Below, one piece after another: positions 27,114 through 34,127 of a stretch of 64,000 bases of DNA. How positions within the stretch are numbered: the first letter of the stretch is position 1; every line of letters starts with the position of its first letter. Origin of the DNA: Actinoplanes solisilvae (GTDB taxonomy: Bacteria; Actinomycetota; Actinomycetes; Mycobacteriales; Micromonosporaceae); contig NZ_RJAC01000023.1 of the NCBI RefSeq assembly GCF_003999975.1, positions 1-64,000 on the forward strand, in the 5' to 3' direction. A program made the translations under genes and the position numbers. Below the pieces are notes generated by a model. That model had not been told where the DNA came from, made no database searches, and was given only the letters and a program-made list of their open reading frames with translations.

Positions 27114-27538
27114 TCACTTTCCGGTGGTGTGCAGGTCGCCGTATCGGCCGTCGCGAACACGGGCCGGGGCGAAGAGCTCGTTGAGGTGGGCGACGTCGTC
27201 GTGGCCGAGCCGCGCCGAGGTGGCGGCCAGGTTCTCCCGTACGCGGTCGAGCCGCCGGGCGCCGGGGATCGGGACGATGTCGTACGGCTGAGCCAGCAGC
27301 CGGGCCAGCGCCACCTGACCCGGGGTGTGGCCACGCTCGCGGGCGAACGTGGTGAGCTCGCCGACCAGCGCGGCGTTGGCCGTGAGGTTGTCGCCCTGGA
27401 ACTTGGGCAGGGTCGAGCGGAAGTCGTCGCGGGCGAAGGTCGCGTCGCCGCCGAACCGGCCGGCCAGCATGCCGCGGCCCAGCGGGCATCAGGCCGAGAC
27501 CGGTCGGGCGCACGGAGAGCATCCGGCACACCTCCGCA
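27114..27538 (-). pseudogene. Second aldo/keto reductase, 5'-truncated and frameshifted
   Basis: The C-terminal half of an aldo/keto reductase of about 320 aa. Homology starts at IAEVCRMLSV immediately next to the 51-bp palindrome, passes a one-base shift at GLGLM/PLGRGMLAG (CCC where CC is expected, about 27485), and continues through GHTPGQVALARLLAQ and DIVPIPGARRLDRV to the stop at 27114. The N-terminal half with the catalytic tetrad is gone. ATG 27106 of the SDR remnant follows at once. Confidence 0.8.
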
Positions 27539-27540
27539 AT

Positions 27541-27591
27541 AAGAGGCCAGTGGAACCTTACGAGTCAACCGTAAGAGTCCACTGGCCTCTT
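27541..27591. terminator. 51-bp near-perfect palindrome (terminator and/or TetR operator)
   Basis: Arms of 22 bp with two mismatches flank a 7-nt loop: an outer 14-bp perfect repeat (AAGAGGCCAGTGGA at 27541, complement ending 27591) and an inner CTTACG-N7-CGTAAG (27557-27575). It lies 36 bp after the stop of the NB-ARC gene, where a terminator is expected. The inner part also has the form of a TetR operator in front of the oxidoreductase-TetR operon. The two roles are not exclusive. The aldo/keto reductase remnant begins exactly at its edge. Confidence 0.6.
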
Positions 27592-27627
27592 GTTACCGGA
27601 ATGCGGCCCGGATCACGCTCGGAGCCA

Positions 27628-29001
27628 TTACGCCGTGACCGGCTCCTCGCGCTCGACGGCCACGATCGCGCGACGAGGAACGGCAGCCCGCTCGGCGGCG
27701 AAGAGCCGGATCAGCTCGGGCAGCACGTAGTGGCCCGGCAACGAACCGTCGACCAGGTTGACCTCGACCAGGCGCTCCATCGCCCGCTCGGTCAGGTCGG
27801 CCGGAAGCCCGACGGCGCGGGCCGCCGCCACGACGTCGAACGGACCGGTCCGCAGGGCCCCCAGTCCGTCGAACGTGCGCAGCGCCAGCCGGTCCTCGGA
27901 CGCTCCCGAGGCGCTCAACAGGTCGGTGCTGCACGCGAGGCTCGCCCGCAGGCAGAGGCCCGCGGTGCTGAGCTGGTCCAGCCGGCGATCCTCGTTCGCG
28001 AGGCGTTCGGTGAGCGCGGTGACCGGCCACGCCGGGCGGCACATCAGCCGAGCGGCGGCGATCCGCAGGGCCAGCGGCAGCCGGTCGCACAGCTCGGCGA
28101 GGTCGTGCACGCTCCGGGTGACGGCGGTGCGGCTCGGACCGAGCAGCCCTTCCAGCATGGCGACCGCGTGCCGCGCCGACAGCGGGCCGAGTGAGCGGTG
28201 ACATGCTCCATCGACAGTCGTCAGGCTGCTTCGAGAGGTCACCACCACGCGGCCGGACTCGGGTGTCCACAACAGCGGCAGCACCTGGGCGACCGACGCC
28301 GCGTTGTCGAGGACGATCAGCATGCGGAGTCCCCGCAGGCGGGTTCGCAGCTGCGCGTGCAGGACGTCGGCCTCCCGGATCTCCCGGTCGGGGACGACGC
28401 CGAGCGCGTCCAGCAGCGCCGCCGCGGCCTGCGCGGTGGTGAGCGGCGCGCGGCCGGGGCTGGCGCCGTGCAGGTTCAGATAGAGCTGACCGTCCGGGAA
28501 GTGCGGGGCGACGGCGTGGGCGACGTGCAGGGCGAGAGCCGATTTGCCGACCCCCGGCCCACCGCTCAGGACGGTTATGGGCGTGCCCGCGCCCGGGTCG
28601 AGGATCGCCTGCCGCAGTTCGTCGGCCTCCGTCTGGCGTCCGACCAGGTGCGGGCGATGGGCGGGCAGTCGCTGCACCGGGACGACACCGTGCGCCCGAC
28701 CGTCACCGGCGGCAGCCACGGCCAGGCGGGCCCGTGCGTGCTGCCAGGGCGACGGGTCCGCTCCGCACGCCTGCACGTAGGCCGCCAGGAAATGGTGGCG
28801 AGGAATCTTGTCCCGGGCCAGAGTGGCGGCGATCGTGCTGCGCGAAAGGGGCCGGTCGAGGCCCCGGGTGCGGCTTTCGATAGTGCGCAGAGTCAGCCCG
28901 GACCACTCTTTGAGCTGCCGTAACAATACGACGAAATCGGCAGCGGTATTGGCGTTCTCCGGGCAGGGCGGACCGTTGTGAGTTTCGTTTTTCGCGTTCA
29001 A
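27628..29001 (-). CDS. XRE-NB-ARC regulatory ATPase (STAND type)
   Basis: 457-aa protein with an N-terminal helix-turn-helix-like domain (about residues 24-90: FVVLLRQLKEWSGLTLRTIE, then SRSTIAATLARDKIP) and an NB-ARC nucleotide-binding domain with P-loop LSGGPGVGKSALA (about 145-157), Walker B RMLIVLDNA and CDRLPLALRIAAARL. This is the layout of AfsR-like regulators without the BTAD and TPR parts. The start is TTG 29001; no better codon precedes the helix-turn-helix. Leu27 is a TTA codon (28921-28923), rare in such genomes and dependent on the bldA-type tRNA. It probably regulates the adjacent RiPP locus. Confidence 0.85.
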   Translation of the reverse strand: MNAKNETHNGPPCPENANTAADFVVLLRQLKEWSGLTLRTIESRTRGLDRPLSRSTIAATLARDKIPRHHFLAAYVQACGADPSPWQHARARLAVAAAGDGRAHGVVPVQRLPAHRPHLVGRQTEADELRQAILDPGAGTPITVLSGGPGVGKSALALHVAHAVAPHFPDGQLYLNLHGASPGRAPLTTAQAAAALLDALGVVPDREIREADVLHAQLRTRLRGLRMLIVLDNAASVAQVLPLLWTPESGRVVVTSRSSLTTVDGACHRSLGPLSARHAVAMLEGLLGPSRTAVTRSVHDLAELCDRLPLALRIAAARLMCRPAWPVTALTERLANEDRRLDQLSTAGLCLRASLACSTDLLSASGASEDRLALRTFDGLGALRTGPFDVVAAARAVGLPADLTERAMERLVEVNLVDGSLPGHYVLPELIRLFAAERAAVPRRAIVAVEREEPVTA

Positions 29002-29202
29002 TGAACCGTTACCGCCGCGATCAAGGCGCGGTTCACCCTTCGTTTACATCCCCGTGACATGAGACGGATGCTATGCCGCCCCCCGAGGGCTGTCAATCGC
29101 TGAGCATCGATGCGACCAGCCTCGACGGGCCGTAAGGGCGAAACCCCTGATAAGCCACATTTGCCGCACGGCCAGCACTCTGAGCAACATTGGAAGGGCG
29201 AC

Positions 29203-29249
29203 TTGACAACCCAGAGTAAGATATGCCATGTTCCACTAAGTGAGTAGTG
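29203..29249 (+). promoter_or_regulatory. GntR promoter and operator
   Basis: A consensus -35 box TTGACA (29203-29208) is followed at 18 bp by a weak -10 (CATGTT, 29227-29232). Just downstream is the inverted repeat CACTA-N6-TAGTG (29234-29249), the form expected for a YtrA-type GntR operator, placed over the start of the transcript for autorepression. The operator overlaps the upstream GTG at 29240, which supports the later start at 29264. Confidence 0.5.
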
Positions 29250-29263
29250 AAAGGGTGTTGGAG

Positions 29264-29656
29264 GTGATCGAATTTCATCTGGATCGCCGGTCGGGAGTCG
29301 CGAGCTACTTGCAGTTGGTTCACCAGGTAAAGCAAGCATTGCGACTCGGAGTGCTGCAACCCGGCGACCAGTTGCCGACCGCCCGCGAAGTGGTGGCCGC
29401 GCTCGGAATCAACCCGAACACGGTCCTCAAGGCCTATCGGGAACTCGAGCGCGAAGACCTGGTCCTGGCCCGTCCGGGGATGGGGACCTTCATCCAGCGG
29501 ACGCTCGGGGCGGTCCCGTCGGAGGAACAGGCTGAAATCAGGGAGAGGCTGGCCAAGGTGATTTCCGACGGCCGCGGAGCGGGAATGGGACAAGAGGACC
29601 TGGAGGCGTTGTTCGCCGCCGTCCTGAAGGAATCGTTTCGAAGGGAGTCCGCGTGA
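29264..29656 (+). CDS. GntR-family regulator, YtrA subfamily
   Basis: About 130-aa GntR regulator: short N-terminus, winged helix (SYLQLVHQVKQALRLGVLQPGDQLPT in outline, then TAREVVAALGINPNTVLKAYRELEREDLV) and only a short helical tail, which defines the YtrA subgroup. GTG 29264 is eight bases after AAAGGG and beyond the operator, so preferred to GTG 29240. YtrA regulators control neighbouring ABC transporter genes and often respond to cell-wall antibiotics. The stop overlaps the ATPase start (GTGAG). Confidence 0.9.
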   Translation: MIEFHLDRRSGVASYLQLVHQVKQALRLGVLQPGDQLPTAREVVAALGINPNTVLKAYRELEREDLVLARPGMGTFIQRTLGAVPSEEQAEIRERLAKVISDGRGAGMGQEDLEALFAAVLKESFRRESA

Positions 29657-30612
29657 GGGCGGGCGGTATTGGAGTGTCCGGCGGCAGGACCGCCGAGGCG
29701 GCGACGGAGCCGCCGGAGGTCGCCCCGGCGCTGGTGGCCGACGGCCTGAGCAAGCGATACTCGCGGACCTACGCGTTGCGGGACTGCTCGTTCACCGTTC
29801 CGGCGGGACGGGTGGCCGCGCTGGTCGGCCCCAACGGCGCCGGCAAGAGCACGCTCCTGCAGATCGCGGTGGGCCTGCTGACCCCAACGGCCGGCTCCGT
29901 CTCCGTCTTCGGTGTGCCGATGCGCCAGACGGCCGAGGCGCTGTCGAGGATCGCCTTCCTCGCTCAGGACAAGCCTCTCTACCATGACTTCACCGTCACC
30001 GAGATGCTCCGCTTCGGCCGCGCGATGAACCCCCGGTGGAACAACGACCTCGCCCGCCGGCGCATCGAGGAGCTGGGCCTGCCCTTCGACCGCAAGGTCG
30101 GCAAGCTGTCGGGCGGGCAGCAGACCCAGGTCGCGCTCGCGCTGGCCGTCGCGAAGCAGCCCGACCTGCTCATCCTGGACGAGCCCCTGGCCGACCTCGA
30201 TCCCCTGGCCCGCGACGACGTCACCCGTACGCTCATGGCCTCCGTCGCCGAGACCGGGATGACCGTCCTGCTGTCGTCGCACGTCGTGTCCGAACTGGAG
30301 GGCACCTGCGACTGGCTCGTCGTGCTCAACGGCGGCCGGGTGCAGGTCAGTGGGGACATCGAGGAGTTGCTGGCCCAGCACCGCATGTGCACCGGCGCGG
30401 CCGATGAGATGGACGACCTCGCCGCCGGGCACACGGTGATCTCCCGCAGCACCAAGGGACGGCAGGCGACGTTGATGATCCGCTCCGAGGAGCCGCCGGC
30501 CGATCCGCGCTGGACCACCGCCGCGGTCAACCTCGAGGACATCGTCCTGACCTATCTGCGCAACCCCGACACGGTGGCGCTGCTCGACCGCCCCGTCCCC
30601 CTCGCCCGCTGA
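29653..30612 (+). CDS. ABC transporter ATP-binding protein
   Basis: 319-aa ATPase with Walker A GPNGAGKST, signature LSGGQQTQV, Walker B LLILDEPLADLD and an H-loop His (LLSSHVV). After about residue 235 there is a C-terminal domain typical of drug/antibiotic-type (BcrA/YtrB) ATPases. GTG 29653 overlaps the GntR stop. The first 25 residues are low in complexity, so translation could also start later. With the permease that follows it forms a possible immunity exporter for the RiPP made downstream. Confidence 0.92.
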   Translation: MRAGGIGVSGGRTAEAATEPPEVAPALVADGLSKRYSRTYALRDCSFTVPAGRVAALVGPNGAGKSTLLQIAVGLLTPTAGSVSVFGVPMRQTAEALSRIAFLAQDKPLYHDFTVTEMLRFGRAMNPRWNNDLARRRIEELGLPFDRKVGKLSGGQQTQVALALAVAKQPDLLILDEPLADLDPLARDDVTRTLMASVAETGMTVLLSSHVVSELEGTCDWLVVLNGGRVQVSGDIEELLAQHRMCTGAADEMDDLAAGHTVISRSTKGRQATLMIRSEEPPADPRWTTAAVNLEDIVLTYLRNPDTVALLDRPVPLAR

Positions 30613-30624
30613 AAGGATCTTGCG

Positions 30625-31587
30625 TTGCTCTGGCTCACCTGGCGACAGTACCGAGGTCAGCTTCTCATCACCGGCGCCCTGCTCCTGGGGCTCGGGACGT
30701 TGCTGCTGCTCTCCGGCCTCGACGCCGCCGGCTACCTCGACCAGCACGCTCCCCCCGGCTGCCCCGGCGCGGGCGAGGCGTGTGACGCCGTACGGGGGGA
30801 GCTGGCGCAACGGTTCCAGCGGATGAGCATCGTGCTCGACCTCCTGCCGATCGGTGCCCCGGCGGTCATCGGCGCGTTCTGGGGCGCGCCGCTGATCTCC
30901 CGCGAGTTCGAGCGGCGCACGCACCGGCTGGCGTGGACCCAGTCGGTGCCGGTGGCTCGCTGGCTGACGGTGAAACTGGCCGTGCTGAGCGTGCTGGTCC
31001 TGCTGGCCGGCATGGCGTTGTCGGTCATGCTGACCCGCTGGCTCGACACCCTCGGGATGACCGACACCGCGTTCGGGCACGCCGCGCTGTTCAACCTGGT
31101 CGGGATCGCTCCGGCGGTCTGGTGGCTGTTCGCGATGCTGCTCGGCGTGGCCGCGGGCGCGGTCCTGCGCCGCACCCTGCCCGCGATGGCGGTCACGATC
31201 GCCATCGTCGCGGTGACGTTCCCGGTCCTGGTGCTGGCCCAGGACGCCTACGCCACCCCGGTACGCACCGTGAACGCCGACACGCAGGCCCTGATCGCGA
31301 GTGGATCGATCATCGCCGGGGACGCGTGGGTGGACTCGGCCGGACGGGAGTCGGCGACGCCGGTCGACACCCTCTGCCCGCTGCCCGCGGGACAGTCGGC
31401 GGGGCCGGAGTTCCCGGACCGCGGACAGGCGGCCTGCATGGCCAAGCTCGGCTTCCAACCGGCCGTGGACCACCAGCCGCCGAGCCGGTTCTGGCTCTTC
31501 CAGGCCATCCAGGCCGGCATCCTGCTCGCCGCGTCGGCGGTGCTGGCGGTGATCGCGATCCTGCGCACGGCGCGGCGGCGGGCCTGA
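30625..31587 (+). CDS. ABC transporter permease
   Basis: 320-aa membrane protein with six predicted helices (first at about residues 13-32, last about 293-314) and an extracytoplasmic loop between helices 5 and 6 that contains Cys. The start is TTG 30625, with AAAGGA twelve bases upstream. It matches ABC-2-type permeases that pair with YtrB/BcrA-like ATPases. It closes the GntR-ATPase-permease operon, 138 bp before the precursor gene. Confidence 0.88.
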   Translation: MLWLTWRQYRGQLLITGALLLGLGTLLLLSGLDAAGYLDQHAPPGCPGAGEACDAVRGELAQRFQRMSIVLDLLPIGAPAVIGAFWGAPLISREFERRTHRLAWTQSVPVARWLTVKLAVLSVLVLLAGMALSVMLTRWLDTLGMTDTAFGHAALFNLVGIAPAVWWLFAMLLGVAAGAVLRRTLPAMAVTIAIVAVTFPVLVLAQDAYATPVRTVNADTQALIASGSIIAGDAWVDSAGRESATPVDTLCPLPAGQSAGPEFPDRGQAACMAKLGFQPAVDHQPPSRFWLFQAIQAGILLAASAVLAVIAILRTARRRA

Positions 31588-31642
31588 CCCGGTCCGCGGC
31601 CGTCCGCCTCCGTCCGGGACATTCCAGGACAGCGCAAGAATC

Positions 31643-31671
31643 TTGTTACCCCCGTTTCTCACTTTTAAGTT
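31643..31671 (+). promoter_or_regulatory. Candidate promoter of the RiPP operon
   Basis: TTGTTA (31643-31648) and TAAGTT (31666-31671) are separated by exactly 17 bp, a fair -35/-10 pair. The start of transcription would be near 31678, giving a leader of about 48 nt before the precursor ATG at 31726. The region is clearly more AT-rich than its surroundings. Confidence 0.5.
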
Positions 31672-31725
31672 GGTCGATAGGTGGGCGGGATCCTGAGGCC
31701 CGCCCCGGTCGAAGGGAAACGGGGA

Positions 31726-31920
31726 ATGACAGTGACTTCCATCGCTGCCAAGCTGTCCAGCAACGGGCTGCAGCAGCACATGTTCGCTGAGCCGACCGTC
31801 GTCGCGGAGGCCTGCAGCGGAAACGGTCAGCGCTGCGTCTGGGACTCGGACTGCTGCAACCACCCGGACTACGTCACGAACTGTGAGTGGTACTCCTGCG
31901 AGTGGATCCTCAAGCCGTAA
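31726..31920 (+). CDS. RiPP precursor with a cystine-knot cysteine pattern
   Basis: 64-aa peptide. Residues 1-28 form a cysteine-free leader (MTVTSIAAKLSSNGLQQ and on to TVVAE) and 29-64 a core with six Cys at 30, 37, 43, 44, 53 and 58. The spacing C-X6-C-X5-CC-X8-C-X4-C is that of inhibitor cystine knots (spider toxins, conotoxins). The core is acidic and rich in Trp/Tyr and ends CEWILKP. GAAGGGAAACGGGGA lies right before ATG 31726. It precedes a run of lasso-like maturation, oxidoreductase, peptidase and exporter genes. No Sec signal is seen. I infer a secreted, disulfide-bonded peptide; the knot itself is not proven. Confidence 0.8.
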   Translation: MTVTSIAAKLSSNGLQQHMFAEPTVVAEACSGNGQRCVWDSDCCNHPDYVTNCEWYSCEWILKP

Positions 31921-31940
31921 AGGCTGATCGCTGGATTCCG

Positions 31941-32399
31941 GTGCCCGTCGGGATCGTTCCCGGCGGGCATCTCGTTTCTTCCGTATTCCTCAACGAGACG
32001 GCGGCGATCGCTTTGCCCGGAATGGTGACCGCCGCGCGGCAGGCGCGGCGTTTCGTGGAAGAGGCCCGGACCACCGACGGCCTCTACGATCTCAAGGACT
32101 GGCCGGGCCCGGCCATCCGACGCCGGCGGTCAGCCGCGACGACCACGGTGGTGCGGCTACGGACGTTGCAGCGACTGACCATGGGTTTTCTCGACCCGGT
32201 CGAGGATGCATTGTTTCTGACCGCCGGACTGCGCGGCCTCGGCGTCGACGCCTCTTTCCACCTCGGCCGCGAAAGAGCTCCGGCCGTGGCGCCCGCCGGT
32301 TTCTTCGCCTGGGTCAGCGTCGACGGGAACGTCGTCAGCACGTCCTTGCCCGTCGAGGAGGAATACCTCGAGGTATACCGCGCGCCCGGGGAGCGATGA
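31941..32399 (+). CDS. Lasso-peptide B2-like protein (McjB/transglutaminase fold) lacking catalytic residues
   Basis: About 152 aa if started at GTG 31941, or 125 aa from ATG 32022, which lies past the hairpin; neither has a good ribosome binding site. The C-terminal half has the layout of lasso B2 proteases: EDALFLTAGLRGLGVDASFHLG matches the CLxxALALxxLLRRRGxxAxLxxG block, and FFAWVSVDGNVV matches xHAWVExDGxxV. The catalytic Cys aligns with Pro/Val and the His with Phe, so it should be proteolytically dead. It could bind leader or core. Its stop is one base before the next ATG. Confidence 0.6.
   Translation: MPVGIVPGGHLVSSVFLNETAAIALPGMVTAARQARRFVEEARTTDGLYDLKDWPGPAIRRRRSAATTTVVRLRTLQRLTMGFLDPVEDALFLTAGLRGLGVDASFHLGRERAPAVAPAGFFAWVSVDGNVVSTSLPVEEEYLEVYRAPGER
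31943..31968 (+). terminator. Attenuator-like hairpin after the precursor gene
   Basis: An 11-bp stem (GCCCGTCGGGA, with TCCCGGCGGGC as partner, one G-U pair) and a TCGT loop, followed by the T-rich run ATCTCGTTTCTTCC. It starts 22 bp after the precursor stop. A partial terminator here would make the precursor mRNA more abundant than that of the enzymes, as in many RiPP operons. It overlaps the earliest possible start of the next gene. Confidence 0.6.
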
Positions 32400-32400
32400 C

Positions 32401-33882
32401 ATGGTGGAAACCGTAAAAGTGACCGCCCGGGGAATCGTCTACGAGGATCGACGGCCCGATCTGAACGGTTCCGGGGTCACCGTCCACCGTGCGGCCGGCT
32501 CGTTCGAACTGCGCGGCGCCGGCCCCGGCCCGCGCGATGTCTTCTATCGAATTCATCGCGACCGCCTCGTGTGGGGCACCGACCTCGCGGCGCTGATGCC
32601 GTCGGACGGTCCAGCCACTCCGGACCCCGGCACGATGCTGGGCCTGATCCAGGGCATCTCGCCGGCGCCCGACGCCACCATCGTCCCCGAGGTCCACCGG
32701 CTCGTCGTCGGCACGACGGTGCGGGTGAGCCCGGACGGGATCTCCGTCGGCCGGGTGTCCCCGGAACTCCCCCGCACCCGCCGCTCGCCGGCCGAAGCCG
32801 TGGCCGCGGCGCTGCACGACCTCGACCGCGACTTCGCGATCGCCTACAGCGGCGGGCTCGGCTCCGCGTTCGTGGCCGCCGTCGCCGCTCAGGCCGGGCT
32901 CCGTCCCACGCTGCTGCACGCCGACCTCGGCCTCGACCAGGGCAGCGTCCCGGCCGCGATCGCCGGTCTCCCGGTCGAACGGGTACCGGTCGAGGTCGGA
33001 GACCTGCTCGACCACCAATGGATCACCGGCGAGGAGATCCAGCCGCCGCTGCCGGACGTCGAGGCGACCCGGCGGCTCACGGCCCGGCTCGCTACGCGCC
33101 ACACCGGCGAGATCGTCGGTGGGTCGCTACTCGCCGACCTGGCCTCGACCAAACTGCCGATGATCGATGCCGGCGTACGCGGCTGGCGCCTGCTCGGGTG
33201 CGAGCCGTTCCACATCGCCGGCACCCTGCCGGCCCTCGGGGACGCCCGCGCCCTGCTCGCCAAGGGCGTCGTCTATTCGCCCCCGGGCCGCGGCGGGCCG
33301 CACGAGCCCGAGGCGCAGCCGATCGCGACGCCGCCGCCCCCTTCGGCCACCGGCGCCGGCGACCTGCCGGGGTTGACCGGACGCGGCCGCGAACTGTTCG
33401 AGTCGGCCCATCGTGGCAGCACCGCGATGTGGAAGGAGCATCTCAGCGAACTCGGTTCCAGCGTGCAACGCGCGGTGGCCGGCCTGCAGGAGCGCGGCGA
33501 CGGCGGTCTGCGCCTGCCCGCGCTGGATCCGGGAGTGCTGGCGGCGGTGGACCGGCTGACGCCCCGGCAACTCGGGCGGATCCGTCACGGCGTGTTCGAG
33601 AACCATCTGCCGCTGCGCCGGGTTCTCGCAGCCCGCGGGGTGCGACCCGCGGGCACCGCCACCCCCGCCTACTGGCTGCGCCTGGCGGCCACGAAACACC
33701 TGCTGCAGGAGCGCGAGAAGGTCGTGGCCGGGCTGTCGAGGCAGAGCGCCCTGGCCGACCTCGGGCTGATCGAGCCCGCCGCGGTCGTACGGGCGATCGA
33801 GGACGGCCATCAACTCGCCCAGCACGCTCTTCCGATTCTTCGGCTCGTGTGGGTCGACCGCTGGCTGTGGGGACGCCGATGA
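32401..33882 (+). CDS. Asparagine-synthetase-like protein (lasso cyclase homologue) with altered PP-loop
   Basis: 493 aa. Residues 1-120 resemble the glutaminase-like N-terminal domain but have no N-terminal Cys (MVETV). Residues 140 onward are a PP-loop synthetase domain with AYSGGLGSAF (149-158). Canonical asparagine synthetases and lasso cyclases have SGGxDS; here Gly154 replaces the Asp. The LPGLTGRGRELFESA and NHLPLRRVLAARG segments fit the C-terminal lobe, but the usual basic motif of the family is not obvious. It may have lost AMP-forming activity or act differently. The ATG follows the B2-like stop by one base, and the stop overlaps the next start. Confidence 0.75.
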   Translation: MVETVKVTARGIVYEDRRPDLNGSGVTVHRAAGSFELRGAGPGPRDVFYRIHRDRLVWGTDLAALMPSDGPATPDPGTMLGLIQGISPAPDATIVPEVHRLVVGTTVRVSPDGISVGRVSPELPRTRRSPAEAVAAALHDLDRDFAIAYSGGLGSAFVAAVAAQAGLRPTLLHADLGLDQGSVPAAIAGLPVERVPVEVGDLLDHQWITGEEIQPPLPDVEATRRLTARLATRHTGEIVGGSLLADLASTKLPMIDAGVRGWRLLGCEPFHIAGTLPALGDARALLAKGVVYSPPGRGGPHEPEAQPIATPPPPSATGAGDLPGLTGRGRELFESAHRGSTAMWKEHLSELGSSVQRAVAGLQERGDGGLRLPALDPGVLAAVDRLTPRQLGRIRHGVFENHLPLRRVLAARGVRPAGTATPAYWLRLAATKHLLQEREKVVAGLSRQSALADLGLIEPAAVVRAIEDGHQLAQHALPILRLVWVDRWLWGRR

Positions 33883-34127
33883 ACGCGACAGGACCACGAT
33901 GGGCGCCCGGGGTCGTCCTCACCAGGCTGCCGTCCGGGGGTGCCGTGCTCGTACACGGCCCGTCCCTGGCGCTGACCGAATTCGGTGAGCGGGAGGCCGA
34001 TCTCCTGCACGCCGTGCTGCACGAGGGCCGGGGCGTCAGCGACCTGCGAGCTTTCATCGAACCGCTCCTGCGCGCGGGCTGGCTGCTGCCGCCCGCACCC
34101 TCACCCACGTCAACCGGGAGGTCCTGA
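33879..34127 (+). CDS. PqqD/RRE-like small protein (lasso B1-like)
   Basis: 82-aa protein: WAPGVVLTRLPSGGAVLVHG forms beta strands, then LALTEFGEREADLLHAVLHEG and LRAFIEPLLRAGWLLPP form helices. This beta-beta-beta-alpha-alpha-alpha order is that of PqqD-type RiPP recognition elements, which bind leader peptides and pass them to the maturation enzymes. Sequence identity cannot be judged by eye, so the assignment rests on size, order and location between the synthetase-like and oxidoreductase genes. It starts at ATG 33879, overlapping the previous stop (ATGA). Confidence 0.6.
   Translation: MNATGPRWAPGVVLTRLPSGGAVLVHGPSLALTEFGEREADLLHAVLHEGRGVSDLRAFIEPLLRAGWLLPPAPSPTSTGRS

Noticed and set aside
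27541..27591. Terminal inverted repeats of a mobile element
   Set aside because: The arms are separated by only seven bases, no target duplication is seen and there is no transposase.
31726..33882. Ordinary lasso-peptide cluster
   Set aside because: The core has six Cys, no Gly/Ala/Ser/Cys-1 plus Asp/Glu-7-to-9 lasso layout can be chosen with confidence, and both lasso enzymes lack key residues.
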